Position numbers and translations under genes: made by a program
Assembly (NCBI GenBank): GCA_030432015.1
Contig: JAUIHJ010000240.1
Span: forward strand, 1 to 10,494
Length of the DNA stretch: 10,494 nt
Direction of reading: 5' to 3'
Origin: a bacterium
Lineage (GTDB): Bacteria; Planctomycetota; Planctomycetia; Pirellulales; Pirellulaceae
In this document: positions 1 to 7,838 of the stretch, piece after piece
Numbering within the stretch: position 1 is the first letter of the stretch
How the letters are laid out: the number at the start of each line of letters is the position of its first letter
Notes under the pieces: generated by a model
Told to the model about the DNA's origin: nothing
The model's database searches: none
Seen by the model: only the letters and a program-made list of their open reading frames with translations

Positions 1-1864
1 GAGTCCAGGAGTCGGACCCGCGGGCCAGCAACGCTTCGATCTCGACCGGCAACGCAGAGGCCAGCACGTCGCCGGTCGCACCGGTCAAGGATATTCGAAA
101 ACGTCCCAGGCTGGCTGCAAAGTGGCGTTCAAAGATCATTTCGATCGTCAGTTCACCGTTCGCGTCAAGCGGTTCGGCAAGACGCAACACTAATTGATGC
201 GGCTCACCTTCACGACCGGCCGTGGCCCAGCCCGTCGACCCGTCACCGTCGAACACATTGGCCGCGTCGGCGCTGCCGCTGCCGATACTAATCTTTCCAA
301 AACTATGGGAACCGGACGCAAACGGAACCTTTTGACCGCTGACGGTCGCCACGACTTCGCTGAGGAAAAAATCGCCTTGGCGACCTTCATAGTACGCTCG
401 CCCCGGTCCGCCCGCGGGCAGACGCTCGTCCGGCAGAACTTCCAGCCGCACCGCCGTGATTGGCGATGTCAATTCCTCCAGCGGAAACTGCAGCCGAAAG
501 ACATCCCGCTTGGTAATGTCACCGCTGGAATAGATTGATCCGTCCGCCAAGACCTCGAGCTTGGGGAGATTTGACGCGACGTGGCTTGGCGACGCTACCG
601 CCCACGGCGTTGCCGCCTGGGACGCGATCCAGTCTGCGAACTTCGCCTCGAGCGCCGATTGGCGTCGCGCCGCCAGCGGTTGGTCGCCGTCGAGCGGCGG
701 GAAGTGGTCAGCCAGCGCCGCTTCGCGCGCTTCGATTTGTTGCGCCAACCGCTCGCGGCGGGCTCGGATTTCCTGGTCGTCAACCGCCAGATCGGGTTCG
801 TCGGCGTTATTCAGCAGGGCCAACAGGCGATAGTAATCGGTATGCGAGAGCGGATCATATTTATGCGTATGACACTGCGCGCAACCTGTCGTCAATCCCA
901 TCCAGACCGTGCCCGTTGTCGCAACCCGGTCGACCATCGCATAGAACCGGTACTCAAGAGGGTCGATGCCCCCTTCTTCATTCAGCATCGTGTTACGATG
1001 AAACCCCGTGGCAATGCGTTGGCTGTTGGTGGCTTCCGGCAACATGTCACCGGCCAGTTGTTCGACCGTGAACTGATCAAACGGCATGTCGTCATTGAAC
1101 GCCTTGATGACCCAGTCGCGATAGGGCCAAATCGACCGGGGGCGGTCTTTCTCGTAGCCATTGGTGTCAGAGTAGCGAGCCAGATCCAGCCACTGCCGCG
1201 CCCACCGTTCGCCATAATGTGCCGAATCCAGCAGTCGTGTCACAACACGATCGTACGCGTGCGGATCCTGGTCGGCGACAAAGGCATCCGCTTCGGCGAC
1301 GGTGGGTGGCAGGCCGATCAGATCAAGGTAGAGGCGGCGGATCAGGGTATATCGATCGGCGGCCGCGGCAGGCTGCAGTCCGGCCTGTTCGATCCTGGCG
1401 AGGACAAACCGATCGATGTCATTTCGCGGCCAATCTTGGTTGGCGACCGCGGGTAGCGCGGGCTTGACCGGTCGCACGAAAGCCCAGTGCGCTTGATATT
1501 CGGCGCCGGCAGCCACCCAGTCGCGCAACAGCTTCCGTTCCCGGTCGGACAATTTGGTGCTGGCGTCGGCGGGCGGCATGGATTCGTCTGGATCCTCCGA
1601 AAAGACACGCCGAATCAATTCGCTGTCGTCCGGCTTCCCCGCCACGATCGCACCCGCTTCAACGGCAGCCATTCGTTCGTCCAGCCGCAGATCGGCCTCG
1701 CGATGCGTTTCGTCCGGACCGTGGCAAGCGAAGCAATGCCTGGCCAGCAAGGGACGAATATCGCGGACAAACGATGGCGGATCCGCCGCCCTCCCGGTCG
1801 CGGCGACCGCGAGAAACAGGACGACGCCCACCAGCGCCTTGGTGAGATGGCAACGTCGAATCAT
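1..1864 (-). CDS. PSCyt1/PSCyt2 (DUF1549) secreted cytochrome-type protein, 3'-truncated by window edge
   Basis: The frame is open from an ATG at 1864 to the window edge (621 codons). An in-frame TAA at 1877-1879 lies five codons upstream, so this is the first possible start. An N-terminal signal peptide (about residues 1-27, hydrophobic 10-22, ending GRAA) implies export. PSCyt1 follows: C44-F-A-C47-H48 is a CxxCH c-type haem motif, with an MPP motif at 96-98 that could supply the axial Met. PSCyt2/DUF1549 spans about 150-360, with the family signatures ERWARQWLDLARYSD and C328-A-Q-C331-H332 followed by HKYDP. Residues about 435-600 look like a beta-rich discoidin-like insert (FDGDGSTGW). 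The usual C-terminal DUF1553 (PSD1) domain is not present and should lie left of the window. The biochemical role of these planctomycete proteins is not established; they often neighbour sulfatases, as here, where the sulfatase gene ends 71 bp upstream on the same strand. The family call is very secure, the function is not. Confidence 0.93.
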   Translation of the reverse strand, partial: MIRRCHLTKALVGVVLFLAVAATGRAADPPSFVRDIRPLLARHCFACHGPDETHREADLRLDERMAAVEAGAIVAGKPDDSELIRRVFSEDPDESMPPADASTKLSDRERKLLRDWVAAGAEYQAHWAFVRPVKPALPAVANQDWPRNDIDRFVLARIEQAGLQPAAAADRYTLIRRLYLDLIGLPPTVAEADAFVADQDPHAYDRVVTRLLDSAHYGERWARQWLDLARYSDTNGYEKDRPRSIWPYRDWVIKAFNDDMPFDQFTVEQLAGDMLPEATNSQRIATGFHRNTMLNEEGGIDPLEYRFYAMVDRVATTGTVWMGLTTGCAQCHTHKYDPLSHTDYYRLLALLNNADEPDLAVDDQEIRARRERLAQQIEAREAALADHFPPLDGDQPLAARRQSALEAKFADWIASQAATPWAVASPSHVASNLPKLEVLADGSIYSSGDITKRDVFRLQFPLEELTSPITAVRLEVLPDERLPAGGPGRAYYEGRQGDFFLSEVVATVSGQKVPFASGSHSFGKISIGSGSADAANVFDGDGSTGWATAGREGEPHQLVLRLAEPLDANGELTIEMIFERHFAASLGRFRISLTGATGDVLASALPVEIEALLARGSDSWT

Positions 1865-1935
1865 GAGGTCCGCACCTTACGTCTGCCGTTTTGCATCGTG
1901 TGAGAGTTCCGTCCTTTGCGTTGCGCCAACTTCGC

Positions 1936-3423
1936 TCATGGCGTTCGGGGCCGCTTGCCAGGCATCACGGCACCGGTCGCTTGCCGCCATTGCACAAGCT
2001 GCCGATGGAGTCGGTCGCGCAGATCGGGATTCGCACCGGCCATGTTCTTATGTTCGCCGGGGTCGGTCGCCAGATCATACAGTTCCAGCCGGCCGTCTTC
2101 GTACCATTCAATCAACTTCCAATCGCCATCTCGCACAGCGCCGGTCGGCGACCCACCCTGATTGCCATAGTGCGGATAGTGCCAGTAGATCGGGCCGCGT
2201 TCCCGTTCTTCGCCCCGCAGCAACGGAGCCATGCTCTGGCCATCCAGATGGAGTTCAGGCTGGGCCGGCAACCCGGCCATCTCCAACATCGTGGGAAAGA
2301 AATCGGTGCTGGTCACCACCTGGTCGCAAACCGAGCCGGCCGCGGTCTGGCCCGGCCAGCGAACAATCATCGGTTCGCGAATGCCCCCTTCGTACATCCA
2401 GCCTTTCCCCGCGCGAAGCGGCAGGTTGCTGGTGGGGTGGCCCTCGGAAGTTGCAAGGCCGCCATTATCGGACATCAAGATGACGATGGTGTTGTCATCC
2501 AGGCCGAGGCGTTGGACGGCATCCAAGACCTTTCCCACGGCCAGATCCATCGCCTCGACCATCCCGCCATAAACTGCATGCTCTTGCACGCGGCGCACTT
2601 TGCGGTCCCCTTCCCGGCCCCAAATCGCCAGATCCTTGTCGACCCCTTTCCGCTTCTGCTCGTATTTCTTGCGCAGGTCGGCGCGAGCCATAAGCGGTGT
2701 GTGAACCGAGTAGAACGAAAGGTAGGCCAGGAACGGTTCGTCGCGATGTGCTTCCATGAACGCGACGGTCTCCTGGGCAAGTCGATCGGGCAGATGTTCC
2801 CCGTCGGGCCCGTCTTTCAGCCTGGGGTTACCGTACGGCGAGAAGTACCGTTTGCCTCCGTAAGGGCCTCCCCGTTCGATGCCACCTTGGTTGACGTCGA
2901 AGCCCTGATCTTCCGGCCAAAATCCTTCGGGGCCCAAATGCCACTTGCCGGCGAAGAACGTCGCGTACTCGGCGGCCTTCAGCGCTTCGGCGATCGTCAC
3001 TTCCTCATGCGCGAGGCGGTCGCGGTACGCCGCCGGCAGGAGCTTCGTTCGACGCTTCCAGTTTTCCGGCTGGTTGCCGCCAGCGGCGTTGATGTAGTCC
3101 GTGATGCCAACTCGGACCGGATACTTCCCCGTCAAGATGCTGGCCCGTGTGGGTGAACAGACGGGACAGGCCGCGTAGGCATTGGTAAACCGCATACCAC
3201 TGGCGGCCAAACCGTCGATACTTGGCGTTTCGTAAAACGAACTCCCATAGCATCCAAGATCCGTCCAACCAAGGTCGTCCACCAGGAAGAAGACGAAATT
3301 GGGACGGTCCGCGGCGCGACTCACAGTGGGGCTGAGCGTCAGCAGGCCGGTGGTGAAGATCAGCAGCGTTGCCGCCAGAAGCGACTGCGACGATCGCGAA
3401 AGAATTCGATGGTGGTGAGTCAT
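1936..3423 (-). CDS. Secreted type I sulfatase (arylsulfatase A-like, formylglycine-dependent)
   Basis: A 495-residue protein of normal family length, expected to hydrolyse sulfate esters, most likely on polysaccharides. A signal peptide (hydrophobic about 15-32, cleavage near SRA-A at 36-38) places it outside the cytoplasm. The sulfatase core is complete: DD at 49-50 for calcium, C89-S-P-T-R93 as the C-x-P-x-R site where Cys89 would become formylglycine, GKWHLG at 159-164, His241 in VHTP, SDNGG at 318-322 for metal binding (Asp319, Asn320), and GKGWMYEGG from 339. Maturation requires a formylglycine-generating enzyme, not encoded in this window. The ATG at 3423 has only a modest AAGG-type ribosome site in its leader. 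The gene is divergent from the acetylesterase and sits 71 bp upstream of the PSCyt gene, probably in one transcript with it. The substrate (galactosamine, glucosamine or algal glycan sulfate) cannot be read from the sequence. Confidence 0.96.
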   Translation of the reverse strand: MTHHHRILSRSSQSLLAATLLIFTTGLLTLSPTVSRAADRPNFVFFLVDDLGWTDLGCYGSSFYETPSIDGLAASGMRFTNAYAACPVCSPTRASILTGKYPVRVGITDYINAAGGNQPENWKRRTKLLPAAYRDRLAHEEVTIAEALKAAEYATFFAGKWHLGPEGFWPEDQGFDVNQGGIERGGPYGGKRYFSPYGNPRLKDGPDGEHLPDRLAQETVAFMEAHRDEPFLAYLSFYSVHTPLMARADLRKKYEQKRKGVDKDLAIWGREGDRKVRRVQEHAVYGGMVEAMDLAVGKVLDAVQRLGLDDNTIVILMSDNGGLATSEGHPTSNLPLRAGKGWMYEGGIREPMIVRWPGQTAAGSVCDQVVTSTDFFPTMLEMAGLPAQPELHLDGQSMAPLLRGEERERGPIYWHYPHYGNQGGSPTGAVRDGDWKLIEWYEDGRLELYDLATDPGEHKNMAGANPDLRDRLHRQLVQWRQATGAVMPGKRPRTP

Positions 3424-3616
3424 GCGTGGGGCCGCCTTGATCTGATTGATACGATTCGGTGGGTACTCGCACGATCGACCAACTGTGGATTGGCAACGCG
3501 AGAGCGATTACATTGTGCCACAGCCATTACTTTACCTGGAACACAACCCAATGCGTAGTCGCTGGCACGACTCGCGTTCTCGCCGCTGGAATCTCGATCC
3601 CTCCAAGGAATTCACC
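3424..3616. promoter_or_regulatory. Divergent intergenic region between sulfatase and acetylesterase
   Basis: These 193 bp separate two genes read in opposite directions, so both promoters must lie here unless they are within the coding regions. On the minus strand, TGTAAT (plus-strand 3507-3512) is one mismatch from a -10 consensus, but no good -35 lies 16-18 bp upstream of it. No convincing operator palindrome was seen. The regulatory role is inferred from geometry; individual boxes are uncertain. Confidence 0.5.
3605..3610 (+). promoter_or_regulatory. Ribosome binding site that fixes the acetylesterase start
   Basis: AAGGAA lies 6 nt before the ATG at 3617. The reading frame is open further upstream to an ATG at 3446, but that extension is Arg/Ser-rich, would hide the signal peptide, and has no comparable site. 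The 3617 start is therefore preferred. Confidence 0.75.
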
Positions 3617-4450
3617 ATGAACTCCCTACGCCGTCGCGTTTGCCTGTTGACCTTGGCTTCAATGCTCTGTTGGATGCTGGCCGTTTCCGACGCCTGGAGT
3701 GACGACGCGGTCAAGCCGCCCGCGCGCGAGCAGTTCCATCTTTTTTTGCTGGTCGGCCAGTCGAACATGGCGGGCCGAGGCAAGGTCGCGGCCGAAGACC
3801 GAAAGCCGATGCGGCGGGTCCTAAAGCTGTCCAAGGACGGCCAATGGGTCCCGGCCGTCGATCCGTTGCATTTCGACAAGCCGGGGATTGTAGGGGTCGG
3901 CGTCGGCCGGTCGTTTGCTGCCGCCATCGCCGAACAGACCGGTGCCGTGCATCCAGAAATCACGATCGGCCTGATTCCGTGTGCGGTCGGCGGATCTCCC
4001 ATCGCCAGTTGGGAACCAGGTGGTTACCACGCTTCGACCAAGACCCATCCCTGGGATGACGCCATGATCCGGGCCAAGCTGGCCATGAAGTCAGGCACCC
4101 TCAAGGGGATTCTCTGGCATCAGGGCGAGTCCGACTCGAAGCCGGCACTGGCACGTGTTTACGAGGAGAAACTTCACGCGCTGATCGCACGATTTCGCAG
4201 CGAACTGGATGCGCCGTCGGTCCCATTCATCGCCGGCCAATTGGGTCAGTTTCCTGAACGACCGTGGGACGAAGCCAGAAAGAAGGTAGACGCCGCTCAC
4301 CGCGACTTGCCAAAGCACGTGCCGCACACGGCGTTCGTTAATTCGGATGGTTTGACCCACAAAGGGGACGAAGTTCACTTCGATGCCAAGTCGTATCGAG
4401 AATTGGGACGCCGCTATGCCCAGGCCTATGCGAAGCTTATCGAGCCCTAA
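3617..4450 (+). CDS. Secreted carbohydrate O-acetylesterase (SASA / CE6-like SGNH hydrolase)
   Basis: A 277-residue exported esterase expected to remove O-acetyl groups from sugars; CE6 enzymes act on acetyl-xylan and related glycans, and automatic annotation often names the family sialate O-acetylesterase. A signal peptide covers about residues 1-28 (hydrophobic 8-23). The SASA blocks are in order: G47-Q-S49-N-M with nucleophile Ser49, IPCAVGGSPIASW at 120-132 (glycine oxyanion block), WHQGESD at 167-173, and D251-E-V-H254-F-D with the catalytic Asp and His. Length fits a single-domain family member. It is the only plus-strand gene in the window, divergent from the sulfatase and convergent with the coiled-coil protein gene, whose last 14 bp it overlaps. 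With the sulfatase it suggests processing of a glycan carrying both sulfate and acetyl groups; that link is inference. Xylan versus another polysaccharide cannot be decided. Confidence 0.93.
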   Translation: MNSLRRRVCLLTLASMLCWMLAVSDAWSDDAVKPPAREQFHLFLLVGQSNMAGRGKVAAEDRKPMRRVLKLSKDGQWVPAVDPLHFDKPGIVGVGVGRSFAAAIAEQTGAVHPEITIGLIPCAVGGSPIASWEPGGYHASTKTHPWDDAMIRAKLAMKSGTLKGILWHQGESDSKPALARVYEEKLHALIARFRSELDAPSVPFIAGQLGQFPERPWDEARKKVDAAHRDLPKHVPHTAFVNSDGLTHKGDEVHFDAKSYRELGRRYAQAYAKLIEP

Positions 4451-6278
4451 CCTTTGCGGCAGCGTTCTCGGGCGATGAATCAGCTTCAGAGGATTCCTTC
4501 GCGGCCAACTCCGCTTCAAACGACGCCGGGTTCAAGAAGTCGAGCTCTTTCCGTAGTTCGAGATATGGTGCCAGGATGCGCTCAGCGCGATCGACGGCGA
4601 TCTTGGCCAGTTCAAGATCTGTCTCCGCCTCACGAAGTTCGGCCGATGGACCACGGTTCTTCATGGCCGCACTGATACGCTCGGCTACCATCAGCTTCCC
4701 CGCCGCCCCTTTCATTTTCACCTTGGCCTCTTCGACATCGAGTTGCATGATCTCAAGCTGAGATTCGAAGTGATTCCACTCTTGTTTCCATTGTGCCATG
4801 CGTTCGAGAAATTGTTGCTGCAGTCGGTGGCCCTTTTGCTCAAAAATGCTGACTCGGCTCACCCGTTCTTCTTCCGTCATGCTCCGGTAAAACGCTTTCC
4901 TGACTTCCTCCAGTGGCTGCTGAGATTCCTTTAAGTACGTCTCATTGGCCCATACTTGCTCGTGTGCATCCGCCGCGGCCTGGCGACGCTCGGAGAGCGC
5001 ACGGTGGTGGTCGTACGCGGGGCGCCAAGTCGATGGGAGATTGGCGGATTTTATCCCGGGGCCAGCGAACCCCGACGGGGCATTCGTGGTGCGGGCCGGG
5101 GCGACTACACCGAGCGGAATGTGGGGCGGTCCCGGCAACCCGATCGCCGTACCGGGCAACTGGCCGTCTGCCCGCGATGTGGCGGGTTGAGGTTGCTGGT
5201 TGTTTCTGGGACGCCACGGTGCGCCTGCCGCGTCTGTATCCCAGTCGATATCCGGATCGAGAAGTTCATCGACCCGTCGAGCAATGATCCGCTCGCGCAA
5301 CGACGCTCGGCTGGCGATCGCCGCCTGGATCTTTTCGAGTTTTTCCGACAACCTTCGTGCTTCGTCGCTGTGGTGGGCCTGCCGCCTGTCGAAGGCATCA
5401 GCGACCGCGTCTGAAAGCGCTTTGCGAGCCTGCGGATCGTCCAGCCCTTTCCCGCGAAGCTTGCGGGCCAATTCGCGGGCCTGCAGGTCCAGCCTGCTAT
5501 TCATTCCGTCAACGTCGGTCGCCGCCGGTGTTGGATAGGAAGCGCCCTTGCGGCGACCGGGTGGAAGCGTATTCGCGTCGGTCGCATACGGATCGAGGCT
5601 GCTTGCGCGGCGCAGGTTGGGGTCGTTGGGAGATGTCCATTTCCCTTTTGCGGCGGCAAACGTGTAGAACCGGTCGTTGTCGGTCGTCTGCACGATCGCG
5701 TCGCCAACCGAGGGAATCGCCTTCGAACCGGAACTCAGTTGGAGTGTATCCCAGCTTCCCGTCGTCGCGCTATACGCCGCCATCGTATCGCCCACACGGA
5801 CTGCCGCCACGTCGCCGCCGACGACCGGAATCAGCGTCGACTGCTTCTCAATTTTCAGCAGTGACCATTCGCCCGTTTTCTGGCTGAAGCCACGCAGCTC
5901 GTCCAGTCCTTTTGACCACGAGATAATCATGGTGGCGCCCTGGACCATCCGTTGATTCGTGCCTGCAGCGTTCTGGCCGCCGCCATAGGGAGACAAACCA
6001 TAACCGCCGCCGCCAAAGCCGCGGCGGAAACCACCGCCAACGCCACCGGGGATCGGGTCCTGGTCTCCTGCCTGTCCGAGACCTGGAATGTCAACGCCTG
6101 GAGACTTCGCGGAATTCAACCCCGGATCGTCCTCTTCGGGCGTCTGACGCTGGATGGTTGCGCCACCTGGCGGCGGATCAATCACATCGTCCTGTGCGAT
6201 GACATGAGCCATGATGACGAGGCACAAGGGGACCAACCATAAGGCCAACCGGCATCGCCGGGCAAGTGAGAGATTCAT
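4437..6278 (-). CDS. Secreted or periplasmic repeat and coiled-coil protein of unknown function
   Basis: I do not recognise this 613-residue protein as a named family. A signal peptide (about 1-28, ending HVIAQ) is followed by an acidic/proline linker and a Gly-rich stretch (78-101). Residues 113-214 contain three 38-residue units, each ending G-x-W (W138, W176, W214), like strands of a beta-propeller or kelch-type fold. Residues 259-340 and 425-595 are rich in Glu, Lys, Arg, Ala and Leu and look like long helices or coiled coils, separated by a Pro-rich linker (about 350-420). No catalytic motif is visible. It is the third gene of the sigma factor-kinase operon: its ATG lies 15 bp after the kinase TAG, with only a weak GAAAGAAA-type leader, so translation may depend on the upstream gene. 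Its stop overlaps the acetylesterase 3' end by 14 bp on the opposite strand. A role as a surface or envelope structural protein, or as a partner of the kinase's external tail, is conjecture. Confidence 0.85.
   Translation of the reverse strand: MNLSLARRCRLALWLVPLCLVIMAHVIAQDDVIDPPPGGATIQRQTPEEDDPGLNSAKSPGVDIPGLGQAGDQDPIPGGVGGGFRRGFGGGGYGLSPYGGGQNAAGTNQRMVQGATMIISWSKGLDELRGFSQKTGEWSLLKIEKQSTLIPVVGGDVAAVRVGDTMAAYSATTGSWDTLQLSSGSKAIPSVGDAIVQTTDNDRFYTFAAAKGKWTSPNDPNLRRASSLDPYATDANTLPPGRRKGASYPTPAATDVDGMNSRLDLQARELARKLRGKGLDDPQARKALSDAVADAFDRRQAHHSDEARRLSEKLEKIQAAIASRASLRERIIARRVDELLDPDIDWDTDAAGAPWRPRNNQQPQPATSRADGQLPGTAIGLPGPPHIPLGVVAPARTTNAPSGFAGPGIKSANLPSTWRPAYDHHRALSERRQAAADAHEQVWANETYLKESQQPLEEVRKAFYRSMTEEERVSRVSIFEQKGHRLQQQFLERMAQWKQEWNHFESQLEIMQLDVEEAKVKMKGAAGKLMVAERISAAMKNRGPSAELREAETDLELAKIAVDRAERILAPYLELRKELDFLNPASFEAELAAKESSEADSSPENAAAKVRAR
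5637..5942 (-). repeat. Three 38-residue protein repeats inside the coiled-coil protein
   Basis: Residues 113-138, 151-176 and 189-214 align without gaps as 26-residue cores separated by 12-residue linkers. Each core ends with an aromatic, five residues, then Gly-x-Trp: FSQKTGEW, YSATTGSW, FAAAKGKW. Units two and three also share a P-x-V-G-(G)-D/A start. The DNA is not obviously repetitive, so the repeats are old and diverged. The third unit lacks a clear 12-residue tail. Confidence 0.7.
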
Positions 6279-6293
6279 GCGGATTTCTTTCGA

Positions 6294-7838
6294 CTAGTTG
6301 CGGGTTTGATGGTCCATGTCCACGTTCGTTTCCAGAGCGTCAAGCAAGGCGTCCAATTCTGCAGCAAGACTCGATAATTCCTCACTCACGCCGTCATGCC
6401 AAACTTCGTTACGCTGGCTGGGCATTTCGAGCGGTACGGCAGCGGAGGGCTCGACCGTTTTTCGCGGTGCGTCGCCGCCGGGAACTCCGCCAGCCGGATC
6501 GACCGCCGGTTCCAGCACGCCGGACGCGCCGATGGCGCCCAGCACCACGACGGCCAGCACGCCAATCAGCGGGAGTACATAGCCTCGCAAGTTCACCAGC
6601 ACGCTGGGCGGCCTGGAGACCGATCGTCGCCCAGCCAGGGCTTGCACCGCTTCCGGAAGCCGGTTGTTGGATGGTTGCTGCACGTGCGCGATACAACGCT
6701 GCAGCATCGACGCCACGTCGTCGGCACAGCCAAACCGTGAGGCGCTTTCCTTGGCGAGCAAGCGGTCAATGAACCCTTCGAGCCAATCGGGAACGTCAGC
6801 GTTCAGGTCGCCGATTGGTCGCTGCGGGTCGTCGATCACGCGCCGCAAGATGCCGTAACTGGTTTGCGCCCGAAAGGGCGGACGCCCGGTACACATCGCG
6901 TACATGACGCTGCCCAGGCTAAACAGGTCGCTCCGCAGACAAACGGAGTCTCCGCGTGCCTGTTCCGGAGACATGTATTGGGGCGTCCCGGCAATCAAAC
7001 CGGTGCCGGTCAGCGTGGCATCGTCCATGGCGCGCGCCAGGCCGAAGTCGGTCAGCATGACGCGGTCGACGTTTCGTTCCAGCAGGATATTCGCCGGCTT
7101 GACGTCCCGGTGAACAAGCCCCTGCGCATGGGCCGCCGCGAGTCCGCGCGCCACTTGGTGACCAATGCGAAGTACGTCCAAGATGGGCAAGGAGCCTTCT
7201 CGATCCAACCGCTGCTGTAGCGATTCGCAGTCCACGTAGGGCATCACCAAATACGGCAGCTGGCTCTGCGAGTGCACCGTCAGGACCGGCATGACGTTGG
7301 GATGCACGATCGCCGCGGTGGCTTGTGCTTCGCGGGCAAACCGTTTGCGCGCCTCCGCGCTGGCGGCGAGTTGAGGTGCCATGACTTTTACGGCAACCAG
7401 GCGATTCAATTCTTTCTGAAAGCCCTTCAGCACAATGCCGTTTCCGCCATGTCCAATGACCGAACGGATTTCGATATCATTCAATCGTCCGATCGAATCA
7501 GGCTCCTGTGCCGGCTCCAGAAAGTCGACCGCGAAGTCGGCGGGTAACACATCCCGTCCGATGATTCGGCTTTCACCAGGCAGTCCCCGCTGATTGCCAG
7601 GGACCAGGGTCGAAATCATGCCGCGTCCTAAGGGCGTGGTCCCTGAGACCTCACTGACCAATGCGGACTCGACACGCGACCAACCCTCCGCATCGCTGGC
7701 GAGTTCCGCCAGCACCTCTTGGCACGCGGTGCAGGCCTCCAAGTGTTCCTCCAGCCAGTCTTCTTGCTGCTCGGACAGAACATCGTCCAGCGAGTCGCGG
7801 AGAAGTTGTTGATCGCACTTGGCGGGTGAGGATTTCAT
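6294..7838 (-). CDS. Transmembrane Ser/Thr protein kinase with N-terminal anti-sigma-type zinc finger
   Basis: A 514-residue Hanks-type kinase. Residues 1-45 carry C8-x23-H32-x3-C36-x2-C39, the spacing of the zf-HC2 zinc finger of anti-sigma factors. The kinase domain (about 122-385) looks catalytically complete: glycine loop GHGGNG at 129-134, VAVK with Lys151, Glu170 in helix C, HRDVKPAN at 243-250 with Asp245 and Asn250, DFG at 264-266, activation-loop threonines at 275-279, and SPE at 290-292 in place of APE. A single membrane helix (about 419-441) puts a 72-residue Pro/Ala-rich, then acidic helical tail outside. The start is the ATG at 7838, overlapping the sigma factor stop as ATGA and preceded by GGAGGGAG; a longer reading from 8009 would run far inside the sigma gene and is rejected. 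Translational coupling with the sigma factor argues for a functional pair. The likely role is phosphorylation of the sigma factor or its control through the zinc finger; this is inference. Confidence 0.95.
   Translation of the reverse strand: MKSSPAKCDQQLLRDSLDDVLSEQQEDWLEEHLEACTACQEVLAELASDAEGWSRVESALVSEVSGTTPLGRGMISTLVPGNQRGLPGESRIIGRDVLPADFAVDFLEPAQEPDSIGRLNDIEIRSVIGHGGNGIVLKGFQKELNRLVAVKVMAPQLAASAEARKRFAREAQATAAIVHPNVMPVLTVHSQSQLPYLVMPYVDCESLQQRLDREGSLPILDVLRIGHQVARGLAAAHAQGLVHRDVKPANILLERNVDRVMLTDFGLARAMDDATLTGTGLIAGTPQYMSPEQARGDSVCLRSDLFSLGSVMYAMCTGRPPFRAQTSYGILRRVIDDPQRPIGDLNADVPDWLEGFIDRLLAKESASRFGCADDVASMLQRCIAHVQQPSNNRLPEAVQALAGRRSVSRPPSVLVNLRGYVLPLIGVLAVVVLGAIGASGVLEPAVDPAGGVPGGDAPRKTVEPSAAVPLEMPSQRNEVWHDGVSEELSSLAAELDALLDALETNVDMDHQTRN

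Noticed and set aside
581..1456. 291-codon open frame on the plus strand
   Set aside because: It is antisense to the PSCyt gene, which shows two CxxCH motifs and DUF1549 signatures in its own frame.
1891..3156. 421-codon open frame on the plus strand
   Set aside because: It lies antisense to the sulfatase, whose active-site motifs are all intact. Its translation resembles no family I recognise; long antisense frames are common in GC-rich coding DNA.
3446..3616. 57-codon N-terminal extension of the acetylesterase
   Set aside because: The extension would bury the signal peptide and lacks a ribosome site; AAGGAA directly precedes the ATG at 3617.
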